In this document: one piece after another, positions 8,900-17,176 of the stretch
Numbering within the stretch: position 1 is the first letter of the stretch
How the letters are laid out: the number at the start of each line of letters is the position of its first letter
Assembly: GCF_000744705.1 (NCBI RefSeq)
Contig: NZ_JQML01000001.1
Location: 8,752,017 to 8,816,016, forward strand
DNA from: Streptacidiphilus albus JL83
GTDB taxonomy: Bacteria; Actinomycetota; Actinomycetes; Streptomycetales; Streptomycetaceae
Length of the DNA stretch: 64,000 nucleotides
Direction: 5' to 3'
Notes under the pieces: generated by a model
Databases searched by the model: none
Told to the model about the DNA's origin: nothing
Seen by the model: the letters and a program-made list of their open reading frames with translations, nothing else
Made by a program: the position numbers and the translations under genes

Positions 8900-11899
8900 A
8901 TGAGCCCCGCCCACGCATCCGGCCCCGCCACCCCCGACCCGACCCCGGCCGCTGCCGGGCCGACCCGCAGGAGCGTGCTGGCCCTCGGCGGACTGGCGTT
9001 CGGCGCGCTCGCACTGCCGCTGGGCCTCCCGCAGTGGGCCGCGGCGGCCACCGACCCCTACGCCGCCCTGCGGACGGCCTGGACCGGGTACCTCTCCGGC
9101 GGGGCGATCGACCCGACCAACCCGGTCTACGCCCCGGCGCTGGCCGGCCTGAGCAACCTGGCCCAGGCGTACCTCGGCTCCGTCCAGACCGGCGCGGGAT
9201 CCGGCTCGCTCTGGGCCGACCTGCCGCTGGGCGCCGTCTCCGCCAACATCACCAGCACCTTCGGCCGACTGCGGACCCTGGCCCTGGCGTACGTCACGCC
9301 CGGCACCGGCTGCACCGGCAGCGCGACCCTGGCCCGGACCGTCACCGCGGGCCTGGACTTCATGGCCGCCGGCGCCTACGCGCCCGCCGTCGCCCCCTAC
9401 AACAACTGGTGGGACTGGCAGATAGGCAGCTCCCAGGCGCTCGGTGACACCGCCGTGCTGATGTACGGTCAGCTGACGGCAGCCCAGATCGCGTCCTACT
9501 GCGCGTGCATCGACGCCTTCGTGCCCGACCCCACCAAGCAGCTGATCATCGGCTCCGGCAGCACCACGTCCACCGGGGCCAACCGGCTGGACGAGTGTCG
9601 GGCGGTGATCGTGCGCGGCGCGCTCGGCGGGAGCGGCACGAAGATCGCCGCCGGGGTGGCCGCCCTCTCCCCGGCGCTGCCGGACGTGATCTACGGCGAC
9701 GGCCTCTACGCCGACGGCTCCTTCCAGCAGCACGGCGGCGTCGCGTACACCGGCACCTACGGCGCGATCTTCTTCACCGACATCGTCGCCCTGGTGCTGA
9801 TGCTCCAGGGCTCGGCCTGGGCGGTCACCGACTCCGACCTGGCGCAGGTCCTCACCGGCGTCGCCAACGGCTTCGTGCCCGTGGTCCACAACGGGCTGAT
9901 GCTGGACGCCGTCCGCGGGCGGGCGGTGTCGCGCTACAACGAGACCGACGCCAGCGATGGATTCGCCGCCGCCATCACCCTGCTGAACTGGGCCAGCGCG
10001 AGCACCGACAGTGCTCAGGCCGCCAGTTGGCAGTCGGTCGCCAAGGGCTGGCTGCAGCGCAACACGGTGGTCACCGTCGCCTCCACCACCAGTGCCATCG
10101 TCAACAACACCACCGGCGCGACGGTGACCGTCTCCGGAGCCTCCGTCGCCTCGGTCGCGCTGGCGGAGTCGGTCCTGGGCGACTCCTCCATCGCCGCGGC
10201 ACCCGAGCCGACCGTGCACCAGCAGTTCCCCAACATGGCCCGGGCCGTCCACCGGCGGCCGGGCTGGGCCTACGCGCTGTCGATGTGCTCGCGCTCCGTC
10301 CAGCGCTACGAGGTGATCAACGGCGAGAACCTGCACGGCTGGTACACCGGCGACGGCATGGGCTACCTCTACCTGGACAGCGACATCTCCCAGTTCGACG
10401 ACGCCTTCTGGGACACCGTGAACGCCTATCAGCTGCCCGGGACCACCGTCGACACCGGTACCCTCGCCAACTCGGCCGGGGCGACCACCAAGCCGAACAC
10501 CACCTGGGTCGGCGGATCGGTGCTGGCCGGCAGCTACGGGGCCGTCGGCATGCAACTCCAGGCCTGCTCGACCGATCTGACGGCGGTGAAGTCCTGGTTC
10601 TGCCTGGACGACGCCGTGGTCGCCCTGGGCGCCGGGATCACCTCCACCAGCGGCAACCCGGTGGTGACCGTGGTGGAGAACCGCAACCTGCACGCGGGCG
10701 GCAGCGCCACCCTGTCGATCAACGGCACCGCCCAGTCCACCGCGCCGGGCTGGACCAGCACCGTCAGCGGGGTGCACCACGCCTCCGTCGGCGGCGTCGC
10801 GGGCTACTGCTTCCTCTGGCCGACCGGGGCCAACAACGTCCAGTTCGCGCTGACCGAGCAGACCGGGAACTGGAGCAGCGTCAACTCCCTCGCGCCCACC
10901 ACGCTGGCCGACGACAGCCGGCCCTATCTCAGCATCGTCTGCGGCCACGGGGCCGACCCCAGCGGCGCCACCTACTCCTACGTGCTGCTGCCCGGGGCGA
11001 CCGAGGCCCGGACCGCCGCCTACTCGGCCGCGCCCCCGGTGAGCGTCCTGGCCAACACCCCCCAGGTGCAGGCGATCATCGACTCCGCCCTGGGGGTGAC
11101 CATGGCCAACTTCTTCGCCGCCGGAACCGCGGGCACGCTCACCGTCAACGCCCCGGCCTCGGTCTCCACCCAGACCTCGGGCACCACGCTGACCATCGCG
11201 GTGGCGGACCCCAGTTGGTCCTCGGCCACCGTGCAGGTCGGCGTCTCCGTCCCCGGCTACACCTCGGTCGTCTCCGCCGACCCCACCGTCACCGTGCTCT
11301 CCACCTCGGGCGGGAGCGTCCAACTGCTGGTGGAGACCGGCGGATCACGCGGGGCCAGCCACAGCGTGACCCTGTCCGGCACCGGCGCCGCACCCGCCCC
11401 GGCCACCGCGACGCTGCTCGCCCCGACCGACAACGCCTATGTGCGCGGCGGGAGTTACGCGTCCCAGAACTTCGCCGGCAGTACCACCATGGCCGTCAAG
11501 AACTCCACCGGGGCCTACGACCGGATCGCCCTGCTGAAGTTCTCCACCGCCGCGATCAGCGGAACCGTCGCCCGGGCGATCCTCTGGGTCAACGGCTACG
11601 TCGCCGACTCCGGCGGCAGCCAGACCGGCCTGACGGCCTACGGCACCAGCACGGACAGCTGGACCGAGGCCGCCGTCACCTTCACCGACGCACCCGCCCT
11701 CACCACGGCCTACGGCAGCGGCCAGCTCAGCGACACCGCCGACTGGGTCGGCCTGGACGTCACCGCCCTGGTCGCGGCCGGCGCCGACGGCCTCGCCTCC
11801 GTCGGCGTCTCGCAGCCGAGCGCGGGGCTGGCCGTCCTGCTGGCCACCAAGGAGGGGAGTGCGGCCACCGCCCCGGTGCTCCAGGTGATCACCCACTGA
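8900..11899 (+). CDS. Tat-exported polysaccharide lyase family 8 with C-terminal DNRLRE domain
   Basis: This is a 999-residue secreted lyase of the hyaluronate/chondroitin/xanthan lyase family (PL8), cutting uronic-acid polysaccharides by beta-elimination. A twin-arginine signal (TRRSVLALGG, Arg23-24, then a hydrophobic stretch ending AAAA near 50) directs export. The alpha/alpha toroid has NNWWDWQIG (about 168-176) and TGANRLDE. The catalytic His/Tyr segment DGSFQQHGGVAYTGTYG lies near 271-287, and RGRAVSR follows. Beta-sandwich domains come next, and about 835-999 is a DNRLRE/CBM-like domain. The frame is open upstream, but ATG at 8900 has GAGGAG 8 nt before it and starts the signal peptide. 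Whether hyaluronan, chondroitin or xanthan is the substrate is unresolved. Confidence 0.92.
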   Translation: MSPAHASGPATPDPTPAAAGPTRRSVLALGGLAFGALALPLGLPQWAAAATDPYAALRTAWTGYLSGGAIDPTNPVYAPALAGLSNLAQAYLGSVQTGAGSGSLWADLPLGAVSANITSTFGRLRTLALAYVTPGTGCTGSATLARTVTAGLDFMAAGAYAPAVAPYNNWWDWQIGSSQALGDTAVLMYGQLTAAQIASYCACIDAFVPDPTKQLIIGSGSTTSTGANRLDECRAVIVRGALGGSGTKIAAGVAALSPALPDVIYGDGLYADGSFQQHGGVAYTGTYGAIFFTDIVALVLMLQGSAWAVTDSDLAQVLTGVANGFVPVVHNGLMLDAVRGRAVSRYNETDASDGFAAAITLLNWASASTDSAQAASWQSVAKGWLQRNTVVTVASTTSAIVNNTTGATVTVSGASVASVALAESVLGDSSIAAAPEPTVHQQFPNMARAVHRRPGWAYALSMCSRSVQRYEVINGENLHGWYTGDGMGYLYLDSDISQFDDAFWDTVNAYQLPGTTVDTGTLANSAGATTKPNTTWVGGSVLAGSYGAVGMQLQACSTDLTAVKSWFCLDDAVVALGAGITSTSGNPVVTVVENRNLHAGGSATLSINGTAQSTAPGWTSTVSGVHHASVGGVAGYCFLWPTGANNVQFALTEQTGNWSSVNSLAPTTLADDSRPYLSIVCGHGADPSGATYSYVLLPGATEARTAAYSAAPPVSVLANTPQVQAIIDSALGVTMANFFAAGTAGTLTVNAPASVSTQTSGTTLTIAVADPSWSSATVQVGVSVPGYTSVVSADPTVTVLSTSGGSVQLLVETGGSRGASHSVTLSGTGAAPAPATATLLAPTDNAYVRGGSYASQNFAGSTTMAVKNSTGAYDRIALLKFSTAAISGTVARAILWVNGYVADSGGSQTGLTAYGTSTDSWTEAAVTFTDAPALTTAYGSGQLSDTADWVGLDVTALVAAGADGLASVGVSQPSAGLAVLLATKEGSAATAPVLQVITH

Positions 11900-11939
11900 C
11901 GGAAGGTCCGACCCGCGCGGCCCGGCGGCCCGGCTGCCG

Positions 11940-11958
11940 CTGACCGGACCCCGGTCAG
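11940..11958. terminator. Short hairpin between convergent genes
   Basis: CTGACCGG-ACC-CCGGTCAG is a perfect 8-bp stem with a 3-nt loop. It sits between the lyase stop (11899) and the Rpf-like gene stop (11955) and overlaps the latter. It could end transcription from both sides, although no T-run follows. Confidence 0.45.
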
Positions 11959-13079
11959 AGGAAGTCGGGCCAGGCCCAGCCGAGGTAGGTGCCGCCCCAC
12001 TGGGCGGTGAGGTGGGCGACGGTGGTCTCGCCGACGTAGTCGCCGTCGTCCGGGTAGTTGGTGGTGACGATCTGTCCGTCGTCGCCGACGACGATGGCCA
12101 CATGCCCGTACGGCTGGTCCGGCATCCGCCAGAAGACCAGCGCGCCCACCGGCGGGGTCAGGTCGGAGGCCGGGCCCTTCATCGAGGACGGGGTGCCGTT
12201 CCAGTTGTCGATGGCGTAGGTCCAGCCGGAACTGGAGCGGCCGTAGGCGCGGGCGACGAAGTTGTCACAGCGGTCGTACCACCCGGCGGTGTGGGCGGCG
12301 ACCTGCTGCAGCGCCCAGTCGGCGGCGGCCTGCGCGACCGGCGAGGGGTGGTTGCGGTTGGTGACCGGGGTGGGCGCGGTGTGGCGGGGGGCGGCAGTGC
12401 CGCCGGTGCGCCAGTAGAGGTGCTCACCGGGGCGGATCAGGTTCGGGTTGCCGCCGATGGTGCCCCGGTTCTGCTGGTACAGGGGCTCCCAGCCGCCCGG
12501 GACCGCCAGCTCCTGGGCGACGCCGGAGAGGGTGTCCCCGGGACGGACGGTGTGCTCGCGGGTGGTGCCGCCCGCCGCGCCGGCCTTCTTGGCGGGGGCG
12601 GGCTGCTTCTTCGCCGGCTGCTTCGGCTGCGTCGTCGCCCTGGCCGGCGCGGCTGCGCCGTTGGTCCGGGTGAGTCCGGTGCGGACCGAGCAGACCGGCC
12701 AGGCGCCGGGGCCCTGCTCCTGCAGCACCCGCTGGGCGATGCCGATCTGCTCCGCCTCGGTCGCCCGGTTCGGGGTGGCGGCGAAGTGGGCGCCGCCGTA
12801 GGCGTCCCAGGTGGCGGTCGAGATCTGGAGCCCGCCGTAGGCGCCGTTGCCGGTGTCGGCGGTCCAGTCGCCGCCGGACTCGCAGACCGCGACCTTGTCC
12901 CAGGTCGCGGTGGCCGTGGCCGTCGCGGCGGACGCCGTGGTCGAGGCGGCCGCCTGGCCGGTGCCGGCGGCCAGGACCGGGATGGAGACGCCCAGCGCGG
13001 TCACGCCGGCCGCTTTGGCCAGGGTGGTGCCCGTGCCGGCGGGCTGCGGTCTGCGGTGGCGCCCGGTGGTACCGGCCAT
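11955..13079 (-). CDS. Secreted Rpf-like transglycosylase with LysM and CHAP/NlpC-like domains
   Basis: This is a 374-residue cell-wall enzyme. After a signal peptide (about 1-46) comes a resuscitation-promoting-factor transglycosylase domain (TWDKVAVCESGGDWTADTGN, GAYGGLQISTATW), with the catalytic Glu in CESGG. A Lys/Pro/Ala linker and one LysM (HTVRPGDTLSGVAQEL) follow. The C-terminal CHAP-like amidase has a Cys in YDRCDNFVARAYG and a His in YGHVAIVVGDDG. It should bind and remodel peptidoglycan, as in spore germination. ATG at 13079 is preferred to GTG two codons upstream because AGGGAG lies about 5 nt before the ATG. Unlike the LysM gene at 16 kb, no ydaO riboswitch is seen upstream. Confidence 0.9.
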   Translation of the reverse strand: MAGTTGRHRRPQPAGTGTTLAKAAGVTALGVSIPVLAAGTGQAAASTTASAATATATATWDKVAVCESGGDWTADTGNGAYGGLQISTATWDAYGGAHFAATPNRATEAEQIGIAQRVLQEQGPGAWPVCSVRTGLTRTNGAAAPARATTQPKQPAKKQPAPAKKAGAAGGTTREHTVRPGDTLSGVAQELAVPGGWEPLYQQNRGTIGGNPNLIRPGEHLYWRTGGTAAPRHTAPTPVTNRNHPSPVAQAAADWALQQVAAHTAGWYDRCDNFVARAYGRSSSGWTYAIDNWNGTPSSMKGPASDLTPPVGALVFWRMPDQPYGHVAIVVGDDGQIVTTNYPDDGDYVGETTVAHLTAQWGGTYLGWAWPDFL

Positions 13080-13275
13080 GTTCACTCCCTGGCGGTCGAG
13101 ATGCGGCTTGACGCGTCGTCACCGACGACGGCGCGGCAGCCTGACATTCTGCTCCTCGTAGGGTGACAGCGCGGTGTCCGTGCTGTCGAGAGTGCCTACC
13201 GGGCCCGCGACTGCCGGGAGTGACGCCTGGGCGTTCCGCGCCCGCGCTCGGCGGCCGTCGGTCGGCGGCCGTCGG

Positions 13276-14424
13276 TCAGCGGAAGCGGGAGCTGGGGACC
13301 GGCCCGGGGGAGCGGAGCCGGTCGCGGGAACCGAGGAACCAGGTCGGACCGACGGCGGCGGCGAAGGCGGCGAACGCCTCGTCGCTGTCGGCCGGGGTGC
13401 CGCCGTCGCCGGGGTCGGCCGAGGGATCGGCCTGGACGACGGCGGCGGCCAGGGCCTCGGCCGGGCGGTCGTCGGCGTCGAGCCCCTCGGCCCGGCCGCT
13501 GCGGTCGTACCGCTGCTGCGCACCCCAGGGGGCGACCGCGGTCTGGTGCAGCAGGGCGATGCTGTCGGCCGTGACCGGCGGAGCCTCGGTCCAGCAGCTC
13601 GCGTGCTCGTGCAGCACCTGGCCGGGCGCGCGCTCGACCAGCTGGGCGGCGATCGCGCCGGTGTCGTCGAGGGCGTCCAGGCGGTAGGCCACGACGACCG
13701 TGTTCCCACGCCCGGGGGCGAACGGCTCGGCGGGCAGGCCCAGCACCTCGGCGGCGGCGAGTCCCAGGATCAGGCTGTCCCGGTCCGGCAGCAGCGACAC
13801 CGACTCGGGCCGTGCACCGGCCGCCGCCAACGCGGCGCGCAGCCGCAGCAGTCCGCGCAGGCAGAGGGAGTAGGAGTCCTGCAGCCAGGCGTAGCGACCG
13901 TGCATGCCGGCTTCGAAGCCGAAGGGGGAGAGCGTCCCGAGCAGCGATCCGCCGATGACGAACTGCCAGCCGCGCAGGTCGGTGCGGTCCAGCGGGGCGG
14001 CGGTCCCGGCACTCGCGGCCCGCTCCACGGTCCGCGAGATCCGGGCGTGCACCGGCAGCCACATCTCGTCCTCCGGCGTCGAGAGCCGTGCGAACTGGCT
14101 GCGGGTCAGCGGCAGGTCCCCGGCCATCACCGCGTTGAAGACCAGGAGGTAGCGGTCGGGCCAGTCGGTCAGCGAGGCCTCGCGCGCGGCGAGGACGTCG
14201 GCGGCCTCCCGGTTCCGGTCCTCGCGCTCGTAGGCGGCGACCAGTTCGCGCAGCACCCCGGCCGACTCGGGGAGCAGCCGCAGCGCCTCGCGCAGGGCGG
14301 GGACGGCCAGGTAGGCGATGCCGCGTTCGATGCAGGCGTAGCCGAAGTCGTACAGCGCCTTCGGGCTGCCGGGTTCGGCGGCCAGCTGCGCCGAGGCCTG
14401 CCGCAGGTCGTCGAAGCCGGCCAT
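13276..14424 (-). CDS. TPR-like protein of unknown function (N terminus frameshifted)
   Basis: This is a 382-residue cytoplasmic protein. Its first 150 residues resemble tetratricopeptide helices (SPKALYDFGYACIERGIAYLAVPALREALRLLPES, then ELVAAYERED). The remainder, with motifs such as LLGTLSPFGFEAGMHGRYAWLQDSY, is not assigned to a family. ATG at 14424 is only the first canonical start in this frame. Sensible helical sequence continues in frame to about 14580 without a start codon, and a good N terminus lies in another frame (see 14425-14645). The intact protein is therefore probably about 70 residues longer. Confidence 0.6.
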   Translation of the reverse strand: MAGFDDLRQASAQLAAEPGSPKALYDFGYACIERGIAYLAVPALREALRLLPESAGVLRELVAAYEREDRNREAADVLAAREASLTDWPDRYLLVFNAVMAGDLPLTRSQFARLSTPEDEMWLPVHARISRTVERAASAGTAAPLDRTDLRGWQFVIGGSLLGTLSPFGFEAGMHGRYAWLQDSYSLCLRGLLRLRAALAAAGARPESVSLLPDRDSLILGLAAAEVLGLPAEPFAPGRGNTVVVAYRLDALDDTGAIAAQLVERAPGQVLHEHASCWTEAPPVTADSIALLHQTAVAPWGAQQRYDRSGRAEGLDADDRPAEALAAAVVQADPSADPGDGGTPADSDEAFAAFAAAVGPTWFLGSRDRLRSPGPVPSSRFR

Positions 14425-14645
14425 GGTGGCGGCGCGCTCCAGTACCCCGGCGAGGCCGGCCGGGGGGAGGGAGTCGGCGACCGGACGGAGCCGGCGGAGC
14501 GCGGCCGGGATGTCCCCGGAGTCCAGGGCCTCGTTCGCCAGGCCGAGCTCGGGCGCTGCGGCGGGCCCGGTGGCGGCGGGATCGGTGGGGCGGGATCGGT
14601 GGGGGCGGCGGGGGTCTTCCGGATGCGGTCACTGCGAAACTTCAT
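14425..14645 (-). other. Frameshifted N-terminal extension of the TPR-like gene
   Basis: Reading from ATG at 14645 gives MKFRSDRIRKTPAAPTDPAP. The frame then turns into Pro/Arg/Ser-rich nonsense. Adding one C to the minus-strand run GCCCCACC (plus-strand G4 at 14587-14590) restores a continuous frame into the CDS ending at 13276. The adjacent near-repeat has five Gs at 14601-14605, which supports loss of one base here. Confidence 0.6.
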
Positions 14646-14704
14646 GGACGCGATGATCGCGCACGGGTGATCGGGCCGACAATCCAATAATGCCCGGCCC
14701 CCGG

Positions 14705-15655
14705 TCAGTTGTCCGTGAGGCGTTCCAGCAGCTGCTGGAAGTCGAGGTCGACGTCGACGCGGATCGCCCGGCCCTCAGGCGCGGTGAGGCGGGTGAGGGT
14801 GCCGGCCCGCCACCAGTAGACCGACGGGCTGACCGCGCCCGGGGCCTGGGCGAAACCGGTGGCGGCGAAGCGGGCCATGGCGTTCAGGGTCGGCACCACG
14901 CTGCGGCCGGTGATCACGTGGAAGGCGAACTGGTGGCGGAAGGGCATCGCCACCAGAGCGCCCTCGGGGCCGAGTTCGGCCTCCTCGTAGACCGGGGCCA
15001 CCTCGTCGAGCAGCAGGACCAGGCTGGGCAGGAAGTAGGACTCCCCTTCGAGCACATGGAAGCGGGCGCCGTCGTCCTCGGTGACGGTGCGGTGCCGCTT
15101 CACCGGGATCCGGCGCAGGTTGGCCAGCGCGCGGACCCGCAGCGGGGCCGGCTCGCCCAGCGTGGCGAGGCCCCGCTCGTTCAGCACCTGGACGGTCTCC
15201 GGCAGGTCCAGCGCGAGGACTTCGAGCAGATCCGGCGTCAGTTCGGGGCCGTAGGCGTAGCCGCCGTCCAGGTGGGCCATGTCGATGCCGACGATCCTGG
15301 GGAAGAGCCGGGCCAGCAGCCGCTCCCGGGGCATGGTGGTCAGCACGTCCGGGCCGTCGACCGAGCGCAGGATCTTGTCGACGTGGTCCCGCACCAGCAA
15401 CGGCCAGGCCCGGGTGCCACGGCGGTCGTGGTGGCAGGTCGCGGCGAGGTTGGCCAGCCCGAACCGGCGGCCGGTGCTGTCGGTGACGTGCGCGGGACCC
15501 ATGGTGACCTCAAGCCCCTGCTCGGCGAAGGCCTCCCGGACCCGGGAGCGGAGAAAGGCCGCCTCGGTCTCGGAGAGGAGGGCCAGCGCGGAGTCGCGCG
15601 GCAGGTCGGCCGCATCGCGCTTCGGGCGCTTGGATTTGCGCCGGAATATCCCCAT
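14705..15655 (-). CDS. Conserved-looking hypothetical protein (DUF1444/YtpQ-like at best)
   Basis: This is a 316-residue soluble protein with no signal peptide or membrane helix. It starts with a basic patch (MGIFRRKSKRPKR). Motifs include RDHVDKILRS, RIVGIDMAHLDGGYAYG and GALVAMPFRHQFAFHVI. The order (N-terminal helix, a middle RLFP segment, a C-terminal strand region with a MPFRHQ motif) vaguely recalls DUF1444 proteins, but this is a weak impression. ATG at 15655 follows AGGGGG at a good distance. It is followed by the TPR-like gene on the same strand, 60 nt away. Confidence 0.75.
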   Translation of the reverse strand: MGIFRRKSKRPKRDAADLPRDSALALLSETEAAFLRSRVREAFAEQGLEVTMGPAHVTDSTGRRFGLANLAATCHHDRRGTRAWPLLVRDHVDKILRSVDGPDVLTTMPRERLLARLFPRIVGIDMAHLDGGYAYGPELTPDLLEVLALDLPETVQVLNERGLATLGEPAPLRVRALANLRRIPVKRHRTVTEDDGARFHVLEGESYFLPSLVLLLDEVAPVYEEAELGPEGALVAMPFRHQFAFHVITGRSVVPTLNAMARFAATGFAQAPGAVSPSVYWWRAGTLTRLTAPEGRAIRVDVDLDFQQLLERLTDN

Positions 15656-15834
15656 GACGTCCCCCTGGACACGGCTGTACCGACCGTCGAGCTCCGAAGA
15701 TCATAGCGAGGGCGGTGGGCCAGAACCTGCGGAACGGGTGGGAGGTCAGACGTGTCGGGCGGACTCGTGAGGAGCGTCACAAAGGGTTGATGTTTGAAAC
15801 CGGATCTGTCTAGCGTGCAGCCATTCGCACTAAG

Positions 15835-16022
15835 CGGAACCAGTACCTCCGGAACGCCGAACCCTGCCGCCGGAGGCACTGGCACCAGAGCACGCGCCAC
15901 GGCAGGGGCGGGGGAACCAAGTAAGTCGCCGCGACCTCGGGGTCGCGGCTCGGGGTGAAGCCGTGCTGTGCACGGCCGGGCAACTCCAGCCCGAATCCGA
16001 CAGCTCACTTCGTAGGCGTGGG
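15835..16022 (+). ncRNA. c-di-AMP (ydaO/yuaA) riboswitch
   Basis: The leader of the LysM gene carries the ydaO-class signature: CCGAACCC and CCGGAGG elements near the 5' end, CGGGGTGAAGCC in the middle, and the 3' hallmark CCGAATCCGACAGCT with GTAGGCG at about 15991-16018. Paired GC-rich stems lie between (for example CGCGACC/GGTCGCG around 15930-15948). This class binds cyclic di-AMP and in actinomycetes controls Rpf, LysM and other wall hydrolases, usually switching them off when c-di-AMP is high. It ends about 17 nt before the gene start. Confidence 0.9.
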
Positions 16023-16038
16023 AGAGGAAAACTTCACC

Positions 16039-16947
16039 ATGCTGCTGTCCGGTAACGGGCGCCACCGCGCCACCCGTCGTACTGCCACCCAGCGCCTCGT
16101 CTCCGGAGCCGGCATCGCCGGCATCGTGAGCCTCGGCATTCCGCTGGCCGCCGCCACCGGTGCCTCCGCCGCCCCGGCCACCGCCGCCACCGTCGCCGAC
16201 GTGACCGCCGCCACCACCTCCGCCGCCGCGCCTGCCGCGGTCGACGCCGTGCCCACCTCGGCGAGCACCAGCACCGCCCCGGCGACCTACACGGTCGTCT
16301 CCGGCGACTGGCTGTCCAGCATCGCCGAGAAGGAGAACGTCTCCGGCGGCTGGCAGGCGCTGTACAACCTGAACAAGGCCACGCTCACCCAGGGCCCGAA
16401 CCTGATCTTCCCCGGCGAGCAGCTGGTCCTCAGCGGCACCGCCGCCTCGGACTCGTCCAGCCAGTCCAGCGCCGCCACGACCACCACCTCGTCGAGCGAC
16501 GACTCGTCCGGCTCGCAGAGCAGCGACGCCTCGTCCGACTCCGGTTCCTCTTCCTCTTCCGCCGGCTCCGCCGACACGGGTAGCAGCGACGACTCCGGCA
16601 GCAGCGACTCCACCGCCGCCACCACGTCGAGCTCCAGCTCCACCGACGCCTCCACCTCGAACGAGGACCCGCAGGCGATCGCCGCCCAGATCGTCCCCGC
16701 CGACCAGCTGGCCTCCTTCGACGAGATCATCTCGCACGAGAGCGGCTGGGACGTCACCGCGACCAACCCCTCCTCCGGCGCCTACGGCCTGCCCCAGGCC
16801 CTGCCCGGCGACAAGATGGCCTCGGCCGGCGCCGACTGGCAGACCGACGCGACCACCCAGCTGGAGTGGGCGCTCAACTACATGAACACCACCTACGGCA
16901 GCCCGAACCAGGCCTGGGCCTTCTGGCAGGCGAACAACTGGTACTAG
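16039..16947 (+). CDS. Secreted LysM protein with C-terminal transglycosylase-like domain
   Basis: This 302-residue exported protein has a signal peptide (about 1-47, ending ASAAP). A LysM (YTVVSGDWLSSIAEKENVSGGW, about 92-113) follows. Next is a low-complexity Ser/Asp/Thr linker of about 80 residues. The C-terminal SLT-like domain has a catalytic Glu candidate in IISHESGWDVTATN and the end NQAWAFWQANNWY. It probably binds and cuts peptidoglycan at the surface. ATG at 16039 is set by GGAGAGG about 12-18 nt upstream and the start of the signal peptide. Expression should be controlled by the c-di-AMP riboswitch directly upstream. Confidence 0.92.
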   Translation: MLLSGNGRHRATRRTATQRLVSGAGIAGIVSLGIPLAAATGASAAPATAATVADVTAATTSAAAPAAVDAVPTSASTSTAPATYTVVSGDWLSSIAEKENVSGGWQALYNLNKATLTQGPNLIFPGEQLVLSGTAASDSSSQSSAATTTTSSSDDSSGSQSSDASSDSGSSSSSAGSADTGSSDDSGSSDSTAATTSSSSSTDASTSNEDPQAIAAQIVPADQLASFDEIISHESGWDVTATNPSSGAYGLPQALPGDKMASAGADWQTDATTQLEWALNYMNTTYGSPNQAWAFWQANNWY

Positions 16948-17027
16948 TCCGAACCTCGGTGACTCCCCGTCAGGAAGGCGCGTAGTCGCCTTTCATGGGG
17001 GACGCCTCGGCGGAAGCCCCAGTCCCG

Positions 17028-17064
17028 GCCCGGCCCGGCGCGCTCCATGCGCGCCGGGCCGGGC
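17028..17064. terminator. Strong GC hairpin downstream of the LysM gene
   Basis: A perfect 16-bp stem (GCCCGGCCCGGCGCGC and its complement) with loop TCCAT lies about 80 nt after the LysM stop. There is no T-run, which is common for actinomycete terminators. Confidence 0.7.
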
Positions 17065-17095
17065 GTCGTCGTGCCCGGGGGGCCGACGGCGCCCC

Positions 17096-17115
17096 ATGGC
17101 ATCACGTGGTGCCAT
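17096..17115. promoter_or_regulatory. 20-bp near-perfect palindrome upstream of the RHH gene
   Basis: ATGGCATCACGTGGTGCCAT is symmetric except for one T/G pair, with a CACGTG centre. Part of it (ATGGTGCCA-like) recurs at 17158-17166, next to the start of the ribbon-helix-helix protein gene. It could be an autoregulatory operator. Confidence 0.45.
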
Positions 17116-17176
17116 CTCGGCGCGATATGAGCCATGAGGACTTGCCATGGAGCCAAAATGGTGCCAAGCTCAAGCC

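Noticed and set aside
8429-11323. 964-codon minus-strand frame opposite the lyase
   Set aside because: Low-complexity composition. The plus strand encodes PL8 motifs and a Tat signal.
13080-13275. Possible second c-di-AMP riboswitch before the Rpf-like gene
   Set aside because: The hallmark CCGAATCCGACAGCT/GTAGGCG elements are absent on the coding strand. Only a short GACAGC/GCTGTC hairpin is seen.
13196-14632. 478-codon minus-strand frame overlapping the TPR-like gene
   Set aside because: Arg/Pro/Gly-rich and without any motif. The competing frame has regular TPR helices.
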